From assembly GCF_025717045.1 (NCBI RefSeq), contig NZ_JAOVZN010000001.1, positions 248,001-312,000 of the forward strand: a stretch of DNA of 64,000 nucleotides, given 5' to 3'. The position numbers and the translations under genes are program-made. Below the pieces are notes generated by a model. The model searched no databases, was not told where the DNA came from, and saw only the letters and a program-made list of their open reading frames with translations. This DNA is from Flavobacterium sp. SH_e. Lineage in GTDB: Bacteria > Bacteroidota > Bacteroidia > Flavobacteriales > Flavobacteriaceae. Below are positions 30,849 to 40,743 of this stretch, piece by piece (positions within the stretch are counted from its first letter, which is position 1; every line of letters begins with the position of its first letter).

Positions 30849-33280
30849 GATGTAGGTTTATCTAATTTTGTAATGATTTTATCTATTTCTATTAAAATGC
30901 TTTCGTAATGATCTTTATTTATTCCCGTTGAAGCATTCATCAGTTTTGCAACATCTGTTTTTAATTTTAAGAGATGCTGTTTTCCGTACAATCTTACATC
31001 ACTTCTTTGTGCCGTGTTTGATGCTTTTCCAGGTTCTACTTCTTTTGGCAATAAAAGCATTCCTAGTTTTTCAATATAGCCACGCTGAAAGCTTCTTCTA
31101 TAATAATCTTGCTTTTCGTCTCCGCTAAATTTCACCCAAACTATTTGCTGCATATCATTTAAGAATTCAGGAACCGTATATGCTTCTTTAGATTGCATTG
31201 ACTTCATACTAATATTATAAAGCATACCAGAACTCAACAACATAGTCAACACCTGATTCTGTTGATCCGAAATTTGATCTTCTCTTTTTAAGGCAATAAG
31301 ATCATCTATTTCCTGCGGATACATCCAAAGTGGCGAAACAAACAATTGTCTTCCTAAATAATCTATCGCCGCTTTTACTTTTGCTTTAGGAACTGGTTTA
31401 TAAACTGCTCCTTTTTCATCAACAGTTCGTTTTGTAACATAATTATTTCCAATATATTTTAACACGTGATACAAATACAAGCCATATTGTCTCACTACTG
31501 CTTTGTGCATGTCTGCCAAATTATCGTACGGATCATTTGGCTGATAAGTCCATTCGATAAGATGAGGAACTACACGTTTTAGATTTTTGATTCCGTAATC
31601 ACTGGCAAGCACCGCATCGTCTCCAAGATCTTCTGCTTGACTACGCGGATCTTCATCTTTACCTTCTCCGCCAAACCATAATTTCGGATTAGCAGTTAAA
31701 CTGTCTGTAGTTAGTTTTGCTAATAAACTCTCTTCTTCAAACTCATCTTTAGTATTTGGATAATATTTGTATCCCCATTGAACAGCCCATTTATCATAGC
31801 TTCCAATACGTGGATAAAGACCTACTGGACTAATATTATCTTCTGGCTGAGCTACATAATTAAAACGGGCATAATCCATAATAGAAACGGTATGTCCGTT
31901 TGCTTCTACCCATTTTTTATCACGAAGTTTTTCTACTGGAGTAGCACTGCTCGCTCCCATATTATGACGAAGACCAATTGTATGTCCGATTTCGTGCGAA
32001 GAAACAAAACGAATTAATTGTCCCATTAATTCATCGTCTAAGTGCATTTTTCTTGCTCTAGCGTCTAAAGGTCCTGCCTGAATCATGTACCATCTCTGTA
32101 CCAATTTCATTACATTATGATACCAGCCAACATGGCTTTCCATAATTTCACCGCTTCTTGGATCACTAATTCTTGGACCGTAAGCATTTGGTGTTTCAGA
32201 AGCTAAATATCTTACTACAGAATATCGCGCATCTTCCAAACTCATTGTTTTATCATCTTCTGGCCATTCTTTACCGATAATTGCATTTTTAAATCCCGCA
32301 GCTTCAAAAGCTTTTTGCCAGTCGTTTATACCTGCAATCAAATAAGGTCTCCATTTTTTTGGTGTTGCAGGATCGATGTAATAAACAATTTGTTTTTTTG
32401 GTTCGACCAATTCGCCTCGCAAATATTTTTTAATGTCTTTGTCTTTTGGTTCTAAACGGTAACGCTGTACAATGAATTTCTTTTGAGCGCGCTGTTCATC
32501 ATCGTCAAACAAAACATATTTATTAGCAAAATATCCTACTCTTTCATCAAAGAAACGTTTGCGCATTGGCGTTTTCGGGAGCAATACTATCGAGGTATTT
32601 AATCTCAATGTAATGCTCCCGCTACTTGCAGTTGAACTTGTATAGGTTTTTGTGGTTTTAACTTCAATATTAATCGGATAAGTATCTATAGTATCAACAA
32701 AAGATTTATCATCTGCGAGAGAAGTTAATTTTTTTTCTGTTTTTTCAGAACTTCCAATAGAAAACATCGCGTTATCTTTTTTGAAAGCATCGGTTACATC
32801 AATAACAATATTTCCGTTATCAGGATTTGTTGTTTTTATTGGAAAAGCCGCTACAATCGGATTTTCGTTACTTCCTGCCAATGCTTTTGCTAGCATAGAA
32901 TCCGCAGAACGAACATCTTGTCTGTATTGTAATGATCTTAAAAAAACAGTGTTATTTGTTCCTTTTTCAAAATAAACAGTCTGCTCGTTAGCTTTTTCAC
33001 CGCCAAAAATCCCCATTCCTTCTGGAGTAGACAAATATCGCGTTACAACCAGCATATATCTGTTAAACAAACTATCTGGAATTTGGAAGTAATATTTAGC
33101 ATCGACTTGGCTAACAGTAAAAAGTCCTGATTTGTTTTTAGCTTTATCCGTAATAATTTTACTATACGCCTGCATACCTTTCGGCTGAGTACTTGTACTG
33201 TCGGCTTTTTTTTCTGGAGTTTGGGCAAAACCATGCTGCCAAGAAGACAGCATGATTAGGAATATAATTAATTTTTTCAT
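30845..33280 (-). CDS. Secreted zinc-dependent metalloprotease (DUF5117/DUF4953 type)
   Basis: An 811-residue exported protein; the signal is residues 1-19 (MKKLIIFLIMLSSWQHGFAQ). The N-terminal third is the DUF5118/DUF5117 region (FQIPDSLFNRYMLVVTRYLSTPEGMGIFGGE). The zinc site SHEIGHTIGLRHN, an extended HExxHxxGxxH metzincin-like motif, is near residues 423-435, with a later Met in SIMDYARFNYV that may form the Met-turn. These large proteases are found with SusCD pairs and probably cut peptides in the periplasm or on the surface. Here it follows SusD by 5 bases, so protein degradation is the probable purpose of the locus. Confidence 0.88.
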   Translation of the reverse strand: MKKLIIFLIMLSSWQHGFAQTPEKKADSTSTQPKGMQAYSKIITDKAKNKSGLFTVSQVDAKYYFQIPDSLFNRYMLVVTRYLSTPEGMGIFGGEKANEQTVYFEKGTNNTVFLRSLQYRQDVRSADSMLAKALAGSNENPIVAAFPIKTTNPDNGNIVIDVTDAFKKDNAMFSIGSSEKTEKKLTSLADDKSFVDTIDTYPINIEVKTTKTYTSSTASSGSITLRLNTSIVLLPKTPMRKRFFDERVGYFANKYVLFDDDEQRAQKKFIVQRYRLEPKDKDIKKYLRGELVEPKKQIVYYIDPATPKKWRPYLIAGINDWQKAFEAAGFKNAIIGKEWPEDDKTMSLEDARYSVVRYLASETPNAYGPRISDPRSGEIMESHVGWYHNVMKLVQRWYMIQAGPLDARARKMHLDDELMGQLIRFVSSHEIGHTIGLRHNMGASSATPVEKLRDKKWVEANGHTVSIMDYARFNYVAQPEDNISPVGLYPRIGSYDKWAVQWGYKYYPNTKDEFEEESLLAKLTTDSLTANPKLWFGGEGKDEDPRSQAEDLGDDAVLASDYGIKNLKRVVPHLIEWTYQPNDPYDNLADMHKAVVRQYGLYLYHVLKYIGNNYVTKRTVDEKGAVYKPVPKAKVKAAIDYLGRQLFVSPLWMYPQEIDDLIALKREDQISDQQNQVLTMLLSSGMLYNISMKSMQSKEAYTVPEFLNDMQQIVWVKFSGDEKQDYYRRSFQRGYIEKLGMLLLPKEVEPGKASNTAQRSDVRLYGKQHLLKLKTDVAKLMNASTGINKDHYESILIEIDKIITKLDKPTS

Positions 33281-33285
33281 TGGAA

Positions 33286-34710
33286 TTAAAACGGAACTTG
33301 TTCGTCTGTATTTAATGTAAGTTTTGGATTTTTTGTCAAGGCAGACAACGGAAACGGTATAATGTATAATCTTGAATTAGGCTGTAAAGTATACGTTTTC
33401 TGCTCAACTGTTTTATTAACAATTGGAAATACTCTCGTAATTGTTTTTGCATATTCTGACTCCGTATTTAATCGTTTTAGATCAAAAAATCGGTTAAAAC
33501 CAAAAAGCAATTCTTTTCTTCTTTCATTCACAACCAATTCCATTGTCTCTTTTCTGGTAGCTGGAACATCTAAATTCACAGTTCCAGATAAAATACGTTT
33601 TGCTCTTAATGTGTTTAAAACATCTACTGCTTCACTAAGCTTATTATCTCTTGCGTAACATTCTGCAAGCATTAAATATACTTCTGTCGTTTTCATACCC
33701 ACTGTTGGATAAAAAAACTTCGTATACTGAGTTCCCCAGTATGCAGTGTTTGAACCTTGATCTAAATTGGTTGTACTTGTAGTATTAAAAAACAAGTTAA
33801 AACGAGCATCATTAATACCAAAAAGAGTTCTCAATTCTGGACTAATAATGTAAAGCTGTCCAAAGTTCATTTCGTTATAACCATTCATATACATATAACT
33901 TAGAACTTCTACATTATCTGCAGCAGGCACAAAAACAGTACTTGGTCCGCCTTGCGCATTATAAGCAACCATGTCAAATATTTGGTTGTTATAGCTTAAA
34001 GACTTTTCAGCCGCTGCTTGAGCGCTTGCAATTTCACGTTTAAACAAATGAACTTTAGCTTTGAATGCATAAGCAAATGCTAACGACGGATGGTAAACAT
34101 CTGTTGGTTTTTCCTGAAGATATGGTAATGCTTCTTCAATATCTTTTTGAATAAATTCATAAACCTGTGCTACAGTCGATTTTGCCGGCTGTGCTTCTAA
34201 ATCGAATTTATCCATGATGCAAATTCCTCCATCAGTAGCTGCAGTAGCTGGATCGTAAGCTTTCGCATAATGATTGACTAATAAAAAGTGATCGTATGCT
34301 CTATAAATTTGAGCTTCAGCTTTTGCTAATCGTTTTGTGCTTTCGTCTCCTTTACTATCATCAACTAACGAAATAATAGTATTCCATCTGTTGATATAAG
34401 TATAGGCTTGGTTGTAAAAACTTGAACCTGTCATTAAAGAAACTCGGTCTACGCTTTCGTCAAAAGTAAAATTAATGATATCGATGTTTGGCGTTTTTCC
34501 AATTACATTTGACTCTTTCATCCATTGATCGTCTGATAAATATTGAAAGTTGCTGATTGGATAACCTCTTCCTGGCAGTGAAACTAATTCTAGGAATTGT
34601 TCTGGCGTTTCAATAACTAAAGCTCCTTTTGGCGTAACATCTGTATAATCTTCACAAGATGTTACAGCGAGAATCATAACTGATAGTAGTGTAATATATA
34701 AATGTTTCAT
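33286..34710 (-). CDS. SusD/RagB-family outer-membrane nutrient-binding lipoprotein
   Basis: A 474-residue lipoprotein starting MKHLYITLLS with a lipobox at AVTSCEDYT. SusD features are TPR-like helices such as KAEAQIYRAYDHFLLVNHYAKAY and the C-terminal VNERRKELLFGFNRFFDLKRL. SusD caps the SusC barrel and binds the substrate. The frame stays open to a TTG at 34737, but the ATG at 34710 gives a proper signal and avoids overlap with susC, leaving 4 bases. Next to a protease and not to glycoside hydrolases, its ligand is more likely a peptide, as in RagAB, than a glycan (inference). Confidence 0.9.
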   Translation of the reverse strand: MKHLYITLLSVMILAVTSCEDYTDVTPKGALVIETPEQFLELVSLPGRGYPISNFQYLSDDQWMKESNVIGKTPNIDIINFTFDESVDRVSLMTGSSFYNQAYTYINRWNTIISLVDDSKGDESTKRLAKAEAQIYRAYDHFLLVNHYAKAYDPATAATDGGICIMDKFDLEAQPAKSTVAQVYEFIQKDIEEALPYLQEKPTDVYHPSLAFAYAFKAKVHLFKREIASAQAAAEKSLSYNNQIFDMVAYNAQGGPSTVFVPAADNVEVLSYMYMNGYNEMNFGQLYIISPELRTLFGINDARFNLFFNTTSTTNLDQGSNTAYWGTQYTKFFYPTVGMKTTEVYLMLAECYARDNKLSEAVDVLNTLRAKRILSGTVNLDVPATRKETMELVVNERRKELLFGFNRFFDLKRLNTESEYAKTITRVFPIVNKTVEQKTYTLQPNSRLYIIPFPLSALTKNPKLTLNTDEQVPF

Positions 34711-34714
34711 TTTT

Positions 34715-37700
34715 TTAAAGAGTAAGATTAAAGCCAAATAAATATGTTTTCGGCAATGGTAGATTACGTGTACCAGAATTTGCGCTATAAACTTCTGGAT
34801 CTATACGATTGCCAGCGGCACTCCAATACCAAATATTATTCATCTGGAAAGTGAATTTAGCCGAACTCATTTTTATTTTATTTGCAAAGTCTTTAGGTAA
34901 ATTATAGCTCAATGAAATGTTTCTCAATTTGATGTAATCTCCATCAACAACATTTGCGCTTGAATTTCTCCATTGGCTGCTGATTGTTGATGCATAATTT
35001 CGAACACTTTCATCTAAATCTACATATAAACGGGTATTTCCATTTGGATTAGCATCTGTGTAACGATCTGCAATACCAGAAAGGTTCACAGCATCTGAAT
35101 CCATTGCTAAAACTTCTTTACGCATTACATTTCCTCCAGAGAAAACAAACAAGAAATTTAAATCGAATTGTTTATACGAAAATCGCTGAGACAACGAACC
35201 TGTATAAGTTGGTGTCAAACTTCCCATATTTACTAAAGCATCTGGACTTGTAACCGATTTTATACTGGTTGAAATTGGATTTCCATTTTCGTCAAAAGTG
35301 ATTGACGGATTTCCATCTTCATCCAAAATATAGGGATATCCATTAACAGTTCCGCCGTATTTGTAAGCGTATAAACTATTGTATGCTTCGTTTTCTAAAA
35401 AGTAATCAATTGGCGAGCTAACATAAACAGAAGCTGTTGATTGTGCTCTTGTTACTTTTTTTACGGTTGTTTTGTTAAAGGCTAAAACTGCATTTGAAGC
35501 TATTTTAAAACTACCATTATTAAACCATTCTGAACCTAAAGTAAATTCAACACCTTTGTTCATTAAAGCTCCTGCATTAATTCTTCTTGATAATGCACCA
35601 ACTGTAGGATCTAAATCTGTTGTTGCCAATAAATCAGTGCTGTATTTGCGGTAGATGTCAATAGTACCATTTAGCTTAGTTCTGAACAAACTATAATCAA
35701 TACCAAAATTGGCACTTTGAGTCTTTTCCCATCTTAACATTGGGTTTGGCTGCGATGTAATATTGGTATATTGCAGAGATTGATATAAGTTATCATTTTT
35801 GATAGTCGCTGTAATATAAGGAGTTGTGCTCTGATCTATATTTCCGTTAATACCATAAGTAGATCTTAATTTCAGCATACTCACCCATTTTACTTCTCTC
35901 ATAAAATCTTCATTGCTTACATTCCATCCCAAACCAGCTGACCATAAAGGACGATTTTTGTATTTTGGATCTACTCCAAATAAATCTGCTCGGTCTACAC
36001 GGTAACTTCCTGTAATGTTATATTTAGATAAATAAGTATAACTCGCCGTACTAAACATTGAAAAATAACGGTGTAATACTTCTGTTTGCGTTCTTGATAA
36101 AGCGGCCAAAGTTCTATTGCTTCCATAAATATAACTTGAAACTCCAGTTTGACTAAGCAAAAGGTTATTTAATACTGAAGAACTTAATGTTACAGGATCG
36201 TAACCATATCGTAATTGTTCGATAGTTCTTGGAACAAAAGTTTCACGCATTTCAAAACCTGCTAATGCATTAACAGAATGTTTTCCGTCGCCGAATTCCT
36301 GATTAAAATCTAATTGATTTCTAAAAGAATAATTACTTGCCTGACTGCTAGATTGTTTGTATCGTCCTCCTGCTGAAAAACCATCCACATAGGTGTAAGT
36401 ATTTGTAGTTGGATTATAACCAGTTAAAGAATTAATAGCCATACGCATTCTGTACGAGTCAACAGCGTAATATTGTTCGTTATCGTTTCTTCTTAATTCA
36501 TATTGAAATTGAGAATTAGCACTTAAGCCTTTCCAAATTTTAGCTTTTATATTGGCAAAAGTTCTTAAGCTTAATGAATTTTGTTTTTCAATACCTTCTT
36601 GAAGCGCATCTAAAACATTAAATTCTGTTGATTTAAAACCACTTAATCCAGCTAATTTTTCAGCAACGGCAGGATTAATAACACTACCAGAAGTAAAACC
36701 ATCACTAATACCTACAAATGGCGACATCACAAGGTTTCCGTTATCGTCAGTTATACGCTCGTATCTTTTTTGGATATCATAATTTCCAAAATCACCATCT
36801 GTAACATCTTCATTGCTATAAGTTCCGTTTACTCCAAATGTAGCGTTTAGCCAATTATTTATTTGAAAACTGCTTTTAGCATAAAGGTTAAATGCTCGGC
36901 TGTTATTGAATTTTATACGATCTTTTGATTCGTCATAATTAAGAGAAACGTAAGTGTTTTGTTTACTTGTACTACCCGAAAATGCAATATTGTAGCGTTG
37001 TCTTAACTCGTTTTGCCAAACATTGTCACGATAATCCTTTATGTAATCGTTTTTTCTCCATTGTGCAATAGTGCTGTCGTAAGTCGCATTATCAATTTTT
37101 CCTTCTTCTAAATTTCTGTTCAATTGATAAAGCGGACTGTAATATTTCATACTGCTGCTTCCAATATCTCCATAACTGCTAAACATTGTAGATGTGTCTG
37201 CAAATCTGGCTCTTTCTCTATCGTAAACTGTCTGCTCAAAATCGATTAATTCGCTTGTAGATGCATAATTCATATCTCTCAAATTTGGCTTTGTAGAAAT
37301 AAAAAAATCCGAATTGATGCTAACTTTTAATTTACCATTTCCTTTTTTGGTAGTTAAAACAATAATACCGTTCGCCGCTCTCGAACCATAAATAGAAGCC
37401 GCCGCCGCATCTTTTAAAACGTCAACACTTTCAATATCATACGGATTAATATCATCCAAACTTAATTCTGTTGGCAAACCATCAATTACCAAAAGCGGAG
37501 TGTAACCAACTTGAGAAGAAAAAGTTCCCATACCTCTTAATATAGGCTTATCTGAATCAGATCCAGTTACATTTTTTTGAAACATCAAACCCGCAACGCG
37601 CCCTTCAAGTGCACTTGATAAATTTGAATTGATATTTTCGTTTAATGTTTTTTCGTCAACTTTAGAAATTGCTCCAGTAAAATTACTTCTTGCAATAGTT

Positions 37701-38341
37701 TGGAAACCAGTAACTACAACTTCTTTCATTGTCGAAACTTTGTCATCAACAACAAGCGTCATTTCGCTTCGTCCATTAATTGTAAAAGTTTTTTTCTCAA
37801 TAGTTAATCCCGAACAATCTAGTACTGCAGTTGGAGAAACTTTATCAAAAGCAAAACTTCCGTCAAAATCTGTTACACTGGTTCTATTTGTTCCCCAAAT
37901 AGTTACCGTTACACCTGGAAAAGGTTCATTTCTATTATTTACTACTTTTCCTCGTATATCGATTAATCCGTTTCCCCGCTCCTCCTCTTTTGAAGCAGTT
38001 ACCACAATGGTTTGATTGGCAAGATTATATTTTACACTTTGATTTCTAAAAATTTGATTTAAAGTTTCATTCAGACTAGTATTCTTAACATTAATAGTTA
38101 CAGGTCTTGAATCCTTAAGCAATTTCTGAGTATAAAAAACTTCATAATTGGCTTGTTTTGCCACTTCTTTTAGAACTTTTTCAAGAGGCGCCTCTTTAAA
38201 ATTGATGGTAATATTCTGAGCTTGGCCTGTATAACTGCAAAACAACATAAACAAGGCACTTAATAGAGTCAGAAAATTAAATTTAGGAATCTTTTTTTTA
38301 GTTTTTTTGTAAGGTTTTTTTGGTTGTAAATTAAATTTCAT
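34715..38341 (-). CDS. SusC/RagA-family TonB-linked outer-membrane transporter with STN domain
   Basis: A 1208-residue TonB-dependent transporter. After the signal, residues about 45-115 form a secretin/TonB N-terminal (STN) domain (ITINFKEAPLEKVLKEVAKQANYEVFYTQ), which relays substrate binding to a FecR anti-sigma. A carboxypeptidase-like domain follows (GKVVNNRNEPFPGVTVTIWGTNRTSVTDFDG), then the plug (MGTFSSQVGYTPLLVIDGLPTELSLDDINPYDIESVDVLKDAAAASIYGSRAANGIIVL, the SusC hallmark) and a large barrel. It couples ligand import with signalling to FecR encoded upstream. Length and domains are complete. Confidence 0.93.
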   Translation of the reverse strand: MKFNLQPKKPYKKTKKKIPKFNFLTLLSALFMLFCSYTGQAQNITINFKEAPLEKVLKEVAKQANYEVFYTQKLLKDSRPVTINVKNTSLNETLNQIFRNQSVKYNLANQTIVVTASKEEERGNGLIDIRGKVVNNRNEPFPGVTVTIWGTNRTSVTDFDGSFAFDKVSPTAVLDCSGLTIEKKTFTINGRSEMTLVVDDKVSTMKEVVVTGFQTIARSNFTGAISKVDEKTLNENINSNLSSALEGRVAGLMFQKNVTGSDSDKPILRGMGTFSSQVGYTPLLVIDGLPTELSLDDINPYDIESVDVLKDAAAASIYGSRAANGIIVLTTKKGNGKLKVSINSDFFISTKPNLRDMNYASTSELIDFEQTVYDRERARFADTSTMFSSYGDIGSSSMKYYSPLYQLNRNLEEGKIDNATYDSTIAQWRKNDYIKDYRDNVWQNELRQRYNIAFSGSTSKQNTYVSLNYDESKDRIKFNNSRAFNLYAKSSFQINNWLNATFGVNGTYSNEDVTDGDFGNYDIQKRYERITDDNGNLVMSPFVGISDGFTSGSVINPAVAEKLAGLSGFKSTEFNVLDALQEGIEKQNSLSLRTFANIKAKIWKGLSANSQFQYELRRNDNEQYYAVDSYRMRMAINSLTGYNPTTNTYTYVDGFSAGGRYKQSSSQASNYSFRNQLDFNQEFGDGKHSVNALAGFEMRETFVPRTIEQLRYGYDPVTLSSSVLNNLLLSQTGVSSYIYGSNRTLAALSRTQTEVLHRYFSMFSTASYTYLSKYNITGSYRVDRADLFGVDPKYKNRPLWSAGLGWNVSNEDFMREVKWVSMLKLRSTYGINGNIDQSTTPYITATIKNDNLYQSLQYTNITSQPNPMLRWEKTQSANFGIDYSLFRTKLNGTIDIYRKYSTDLLATTDLDPTVGALSRRINAGALMNKGVEFTLGSEWFNNGSFKIASNAVLAFNKTTVKKVTRAQSTASVYVSSPIDYFLENEAYNSLYAYKYGGTVNGYPYILDEDGNPSITFDENGNPISTSIKSVTSPDALVNMGSLTPTYTGSLSQRFSYKQFDLNFLFVFSGGNVMRKEVLAMDSDAVNLSGIADRYTDANPNGNTRLYVDLDESVRNYASTISSQWRNSSANVVDGDYIKLRNISLSYNLPKDFANKIKMSSAKFTFQMNNIWYWSAAGNRIDPEVYSANSGTRNLPLPKTYLFGFNLTL

Positions 38342-38408
38342 ACATTTACATTTGGTTATAGTTAAACAATAGTGGACAACTTATATTGGCTATAAACTTT
38401 TATAACAA

Positions 38409-38433
38409 CCAGAAGCATCGCAACTGCCTCTGG
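38409..38433 (-). terminator. Hairpin between fecR and susC, possible attenuator
   Basis: CCAGAAGCA and TGCCTCTGG form a nine-base imperfect stem with a seven-base loop. Read in the minus direction it lies after FecR and 68 bases before the SusC ATG. Only a weak U-rich stretch follows, so it may reduce rather than stop transcription. Confidence 0.4.
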
Positions 38434-38477
38434 TTTTTTAGTTTATAGACTCAATATAATCGGTTAAACAAAAGATC

Positions 38478-39626
38478 TTACGGATAAACAATAATCGTTT
38501 TTCCTTCAACCTTAAATTTTATATTACTTAGCTCAAGTACTTTTAATACTTCAGACAAATTTTTATTTCTAAATGTTCCTCCGTTAAATCTCACATCTGA
38601 AACATCCCCGCGGTATTCGACTTTAATTCCGTACCAGCGTTCTAATTGTTTCATTACTGATTTCAAGTCGGCATTATCAAATTTAAATCGGCCATTTGTC
38701 CAAGCAATCGCTGCTTCGGTATCGACTTCTTTAACTGTAATTTTAGTGGAGTTCTCTGTTATATTAGATTGCTGACCTGGTTTTAAAATTGCAGTCTGAT
38801 TTCTAAAAGCAACCGCAACACTTCCTTCCAACAAAGTTGTTTTTATAACCGCTTCATTGTTATAAGCATGAACATTAAAATGCGTTCCTAAAACTTGTAT
38901 CTTCTGATTATCTGATTTTACGATGAAAGGTTTGCTTTTATCTTTAGCAACTTCAAAATAAGCTTCTCCTTCTAATTCTACGGTTCTTTCATCTCCATTA
39001 AATTGTGTAGGATACTTGATAGAAGAAACTGCATTTAAGAATACTTTAGTTCCATCTGCCAAAACAATATTATATTGTCCGCCTGTTGGAGTAGAAAGTG
39101 TGTTAAATGAATTTGCATTTTCTTTTGAAGAATCGGCGTTTGGATTTATCACATAAGTAATTACTCCATTGGCATCCATTTTTATGGTAACTTCATCATC
39201 TTCGCCTTCTTTTGCAATAATATCTTTTGCAGATACATCAGATAAAATAATTTGTTTTCCATTAGAAAGCGTTAAAATTCCTCTATTTCCTCCAGGAGCA
39301 ATTTCTTTTGGTTTTTCAACAACTTGCATGTTTTTTTCTTCTTTTACTTCCGATTTTGTAAAATAGAATATTCCGCTGCCTAATAATAAAGCAACTGATG
39401 CTGCGACAGCAACGCGCGGCCAAAGGCTAACTACTTTTGTTTTTTGTGCCAATGGCAACCTCGATCTCAAATGCTCGTAACTATCTTCCAGTTCATACTC
39501 GCTAAGCTGTCTGTTACTATTTGAAGCTTTATGTAAATACCATGCCTCAAGTTTGTCCTTATCTTCATTAGATAAAGTTCCTTCTTGGTATTTTTGCAGC
39601 AATGCTAAGATTTCTGATTCATTCAT
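38478..39626 (-). CDS. FecR-family anti-sigma factor / transmembrane signal protein
   Basis: A 382-residue protein. Residues 1-70 face the cytoplasm and hold the sigma-binding region (LLQKYQEGTLSNEDKDKLEAWYLHK). A transmembrane helix is at about 70-88 (VAVAASVALLLGSGIFYF). The periplasmic FecR domain (about 175-285) contains LADGTKVFLNAVSSIKYPTQFNGDERTVELEGEAYFEVAKDKSKPF, and the last 70 residues are DUF4974, which resembles STN. It would hold the ECF factor until SusC binds its ligand. It lies between sigma and SusC in the same direction. Confidence 0.92.
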   Translation of the reverse strand: MNESEILALLQKYQEGTLSNEDKDKLEAWYLHKASNSNRQLSEYELEDSYEHLRSRLPLAQKTKVVSLWPRVAVAASVALLLGSGIFYFTKSEVKEEKNMQVVEKPKEIAPGGNRGILTLSNGKQIILSDVSAKDIIAKEGEDDEVTIKMDANGVITYVINPNADSSKENANSFNTLSTPTGGQYNIVLADGTKVFLNAVSSIKYPTQFNGDERTVELEGEAYFEVAKDKSKPFIVKSDNQKIQVLGTHFNVHAYNNEAVIKTTLLEGSVAVAFRNQTAILKPGQQSNITENSTKITVKEVDTEAAIAWTNGRFKFDNADLKSVMKQLERWYGIKVEYRGDVSDVRFNGGTFRNKNLSEVLKVLELSNIKFKVEGKTIIVYP

Positions 39627-39655
39627 AATTACAACACGAAATTTTGTCCCGTTTT

Positions 39656-39666
39656 AAATAAGACAG
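39656..39666 (-). promoter_or_regulatory. CTGTCTTAT element before fecR
   Basis: CTGTCTTATTT on the minus strand lies 30 bases before the FecR ATG and equals the -10-like block upstream of the anti-sigma-like gene at 6908. The AAACC block is present but at a shorter spacing, so this is only a candidate. Confidence 0.3.
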
Positions 39667-39823
39667 TTAGAAATGGGTTTTGTCATAGGCAATGACAAAA
39701 AAAAATTAAAAAAATATTATTTTTTAGTTAACAGATTAAAAGACACAAAACCTTTCTCTCTATTAATGAATAAGTTACAATCAGATTGAATCAAAAAAAA
39801 TTATTAAAAAATTTGCAATAATT

Positions 39824-40393
39824 TTACCAGATAAAAACATTCAGCGCTGTTTTTAGTTTTTCGCGCAGAATTTTTACCGAATTATAAACCTGCTGTTTCG
39901 CCGTTTTATCTGTTATATTCAATTGATTTGAAATTTCGTCATACGAAAGTTCTTCTACTTTTCTTAGCAGAAATACTTCTCGCATTTTTTCAGGAAGTAA
40001 AGCAATTTCTTTTGCAATAATGGCTTCTAATTCTTTTTCTCGAAGTTTAGAATCTGCGAAGACATATTCGTTTTCAATAAAATTTGAAATAGAATCTGCA
40101 TAACGCGAAACCACTTTTTCGTGGGCGATATGATTAAGAATTCTGTTTTTTACAGCTTTGTATAAATAAGAAGAAAGAGATCCTGTTACCGTCAATTCGT
40201 AGCGCTTGTTCCAGATGTATAAAAAAACTTCTTGAACAACGTCGTTTGCTTCATCATGACTTCCAAGCATTTTATAAGCATGATTAACGAGAATTCGGGA
40301 ATACCTTTCGAAGATTTCTGTATAGGCCAATTGATCATCTTCTCGAAGAAGATTTAATAGAATATGATCAGCATATTTACTATAAACAGACAT
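39824..40393 (-). CDS. ECF RNA polymerase sigma-70 factor of the Sus-type locus
   Basis: A 189-residue ECF sigma factor of the FecI-like Bacteroidetes group. Region 2 is seen as DQLAYTEIFERYSRILVNHAYKMLGSHDEANDVVQEVFLYIWNKR, and region 4 as LLPEKMREVFLLRKVEELSYDEISNQLNITDKTAKQQVYNSVKILREKL. It is followed after 197 bases by its FecR partner, then SusC with STN, which together form a trans-envelope signalling cascade that would switch on the uptake operon when substrate is present. No TAnnTTTG box is clear in its upstream region. Confidence 0.92.
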   Translation of the reverse strand: MSVYSKYADHILLNLLREDDQLAYTEIFERYSRILVNHAYKMLGSHDEANDVVQEVFLYIWNKRYELTVTGSLSSYLYKAVKNRILNHIAHEKVVSRYADSISNFIENEYVFADSKLREKELEAIIAKEIALLPEKMREVFLLRKVEELSYDEISNQLNITDKTAKQQVYNSVKILREKLKTALNVFIW

Positions 40394-40692
40394 TAATTAT
40401 TAAAAAGTGAGGATCAAAAACGCAATATTAAACATTTTTTATGTTAAAAGCCAAAACATTATTAAGTTTTAAAAAGCGCAAAGGATTTCGTAAACTTTTT
40501 TGCATAAATTTCAATATGATTAATCTTAATAATATTGAATTGCAGCATTATAGTTTTAAAAAAGAAGTTCCATGTTTCGTTTTTTTACCTTTTGCTTTTT
40601 TATGATTAAATTTAAGCTTAAATGAAAATTTGACAATACTACAAGAAAATTATATAAGACAGCTAGCGCCCCAAGGCTGTAATTTTAGAATA

Positions 40693-40712
40693 ATCTAATT
40701 AGAAAATTAGAT
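40693..40712. promoter_or_regulatory. Inverted repeat ATCTAATT-AGAA-AATTAGAT; contents of the 40394-40743 gap
   Basis: An 8-base perfect palindrome with outer AATAAT/ATTATT, 32 bases before the ATG at 40744; it looks like an operator or a hairpin. The rest of the 350-base gap shows an ACAGC...GCTGT hairpin (40659-40680), AT-rich sequence and no credible gene. Confidence 0.35.
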
Positions 40713-40743
40713 ATGATTATTCATCCATTAAAAAGTTATTTAT

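Noticed and set aside
37629-38015. 128-codon plus-strand frame
   Set aside because: It is antisense to the STN and plug region of SusC and has no promoter or recognisable protein sequence.
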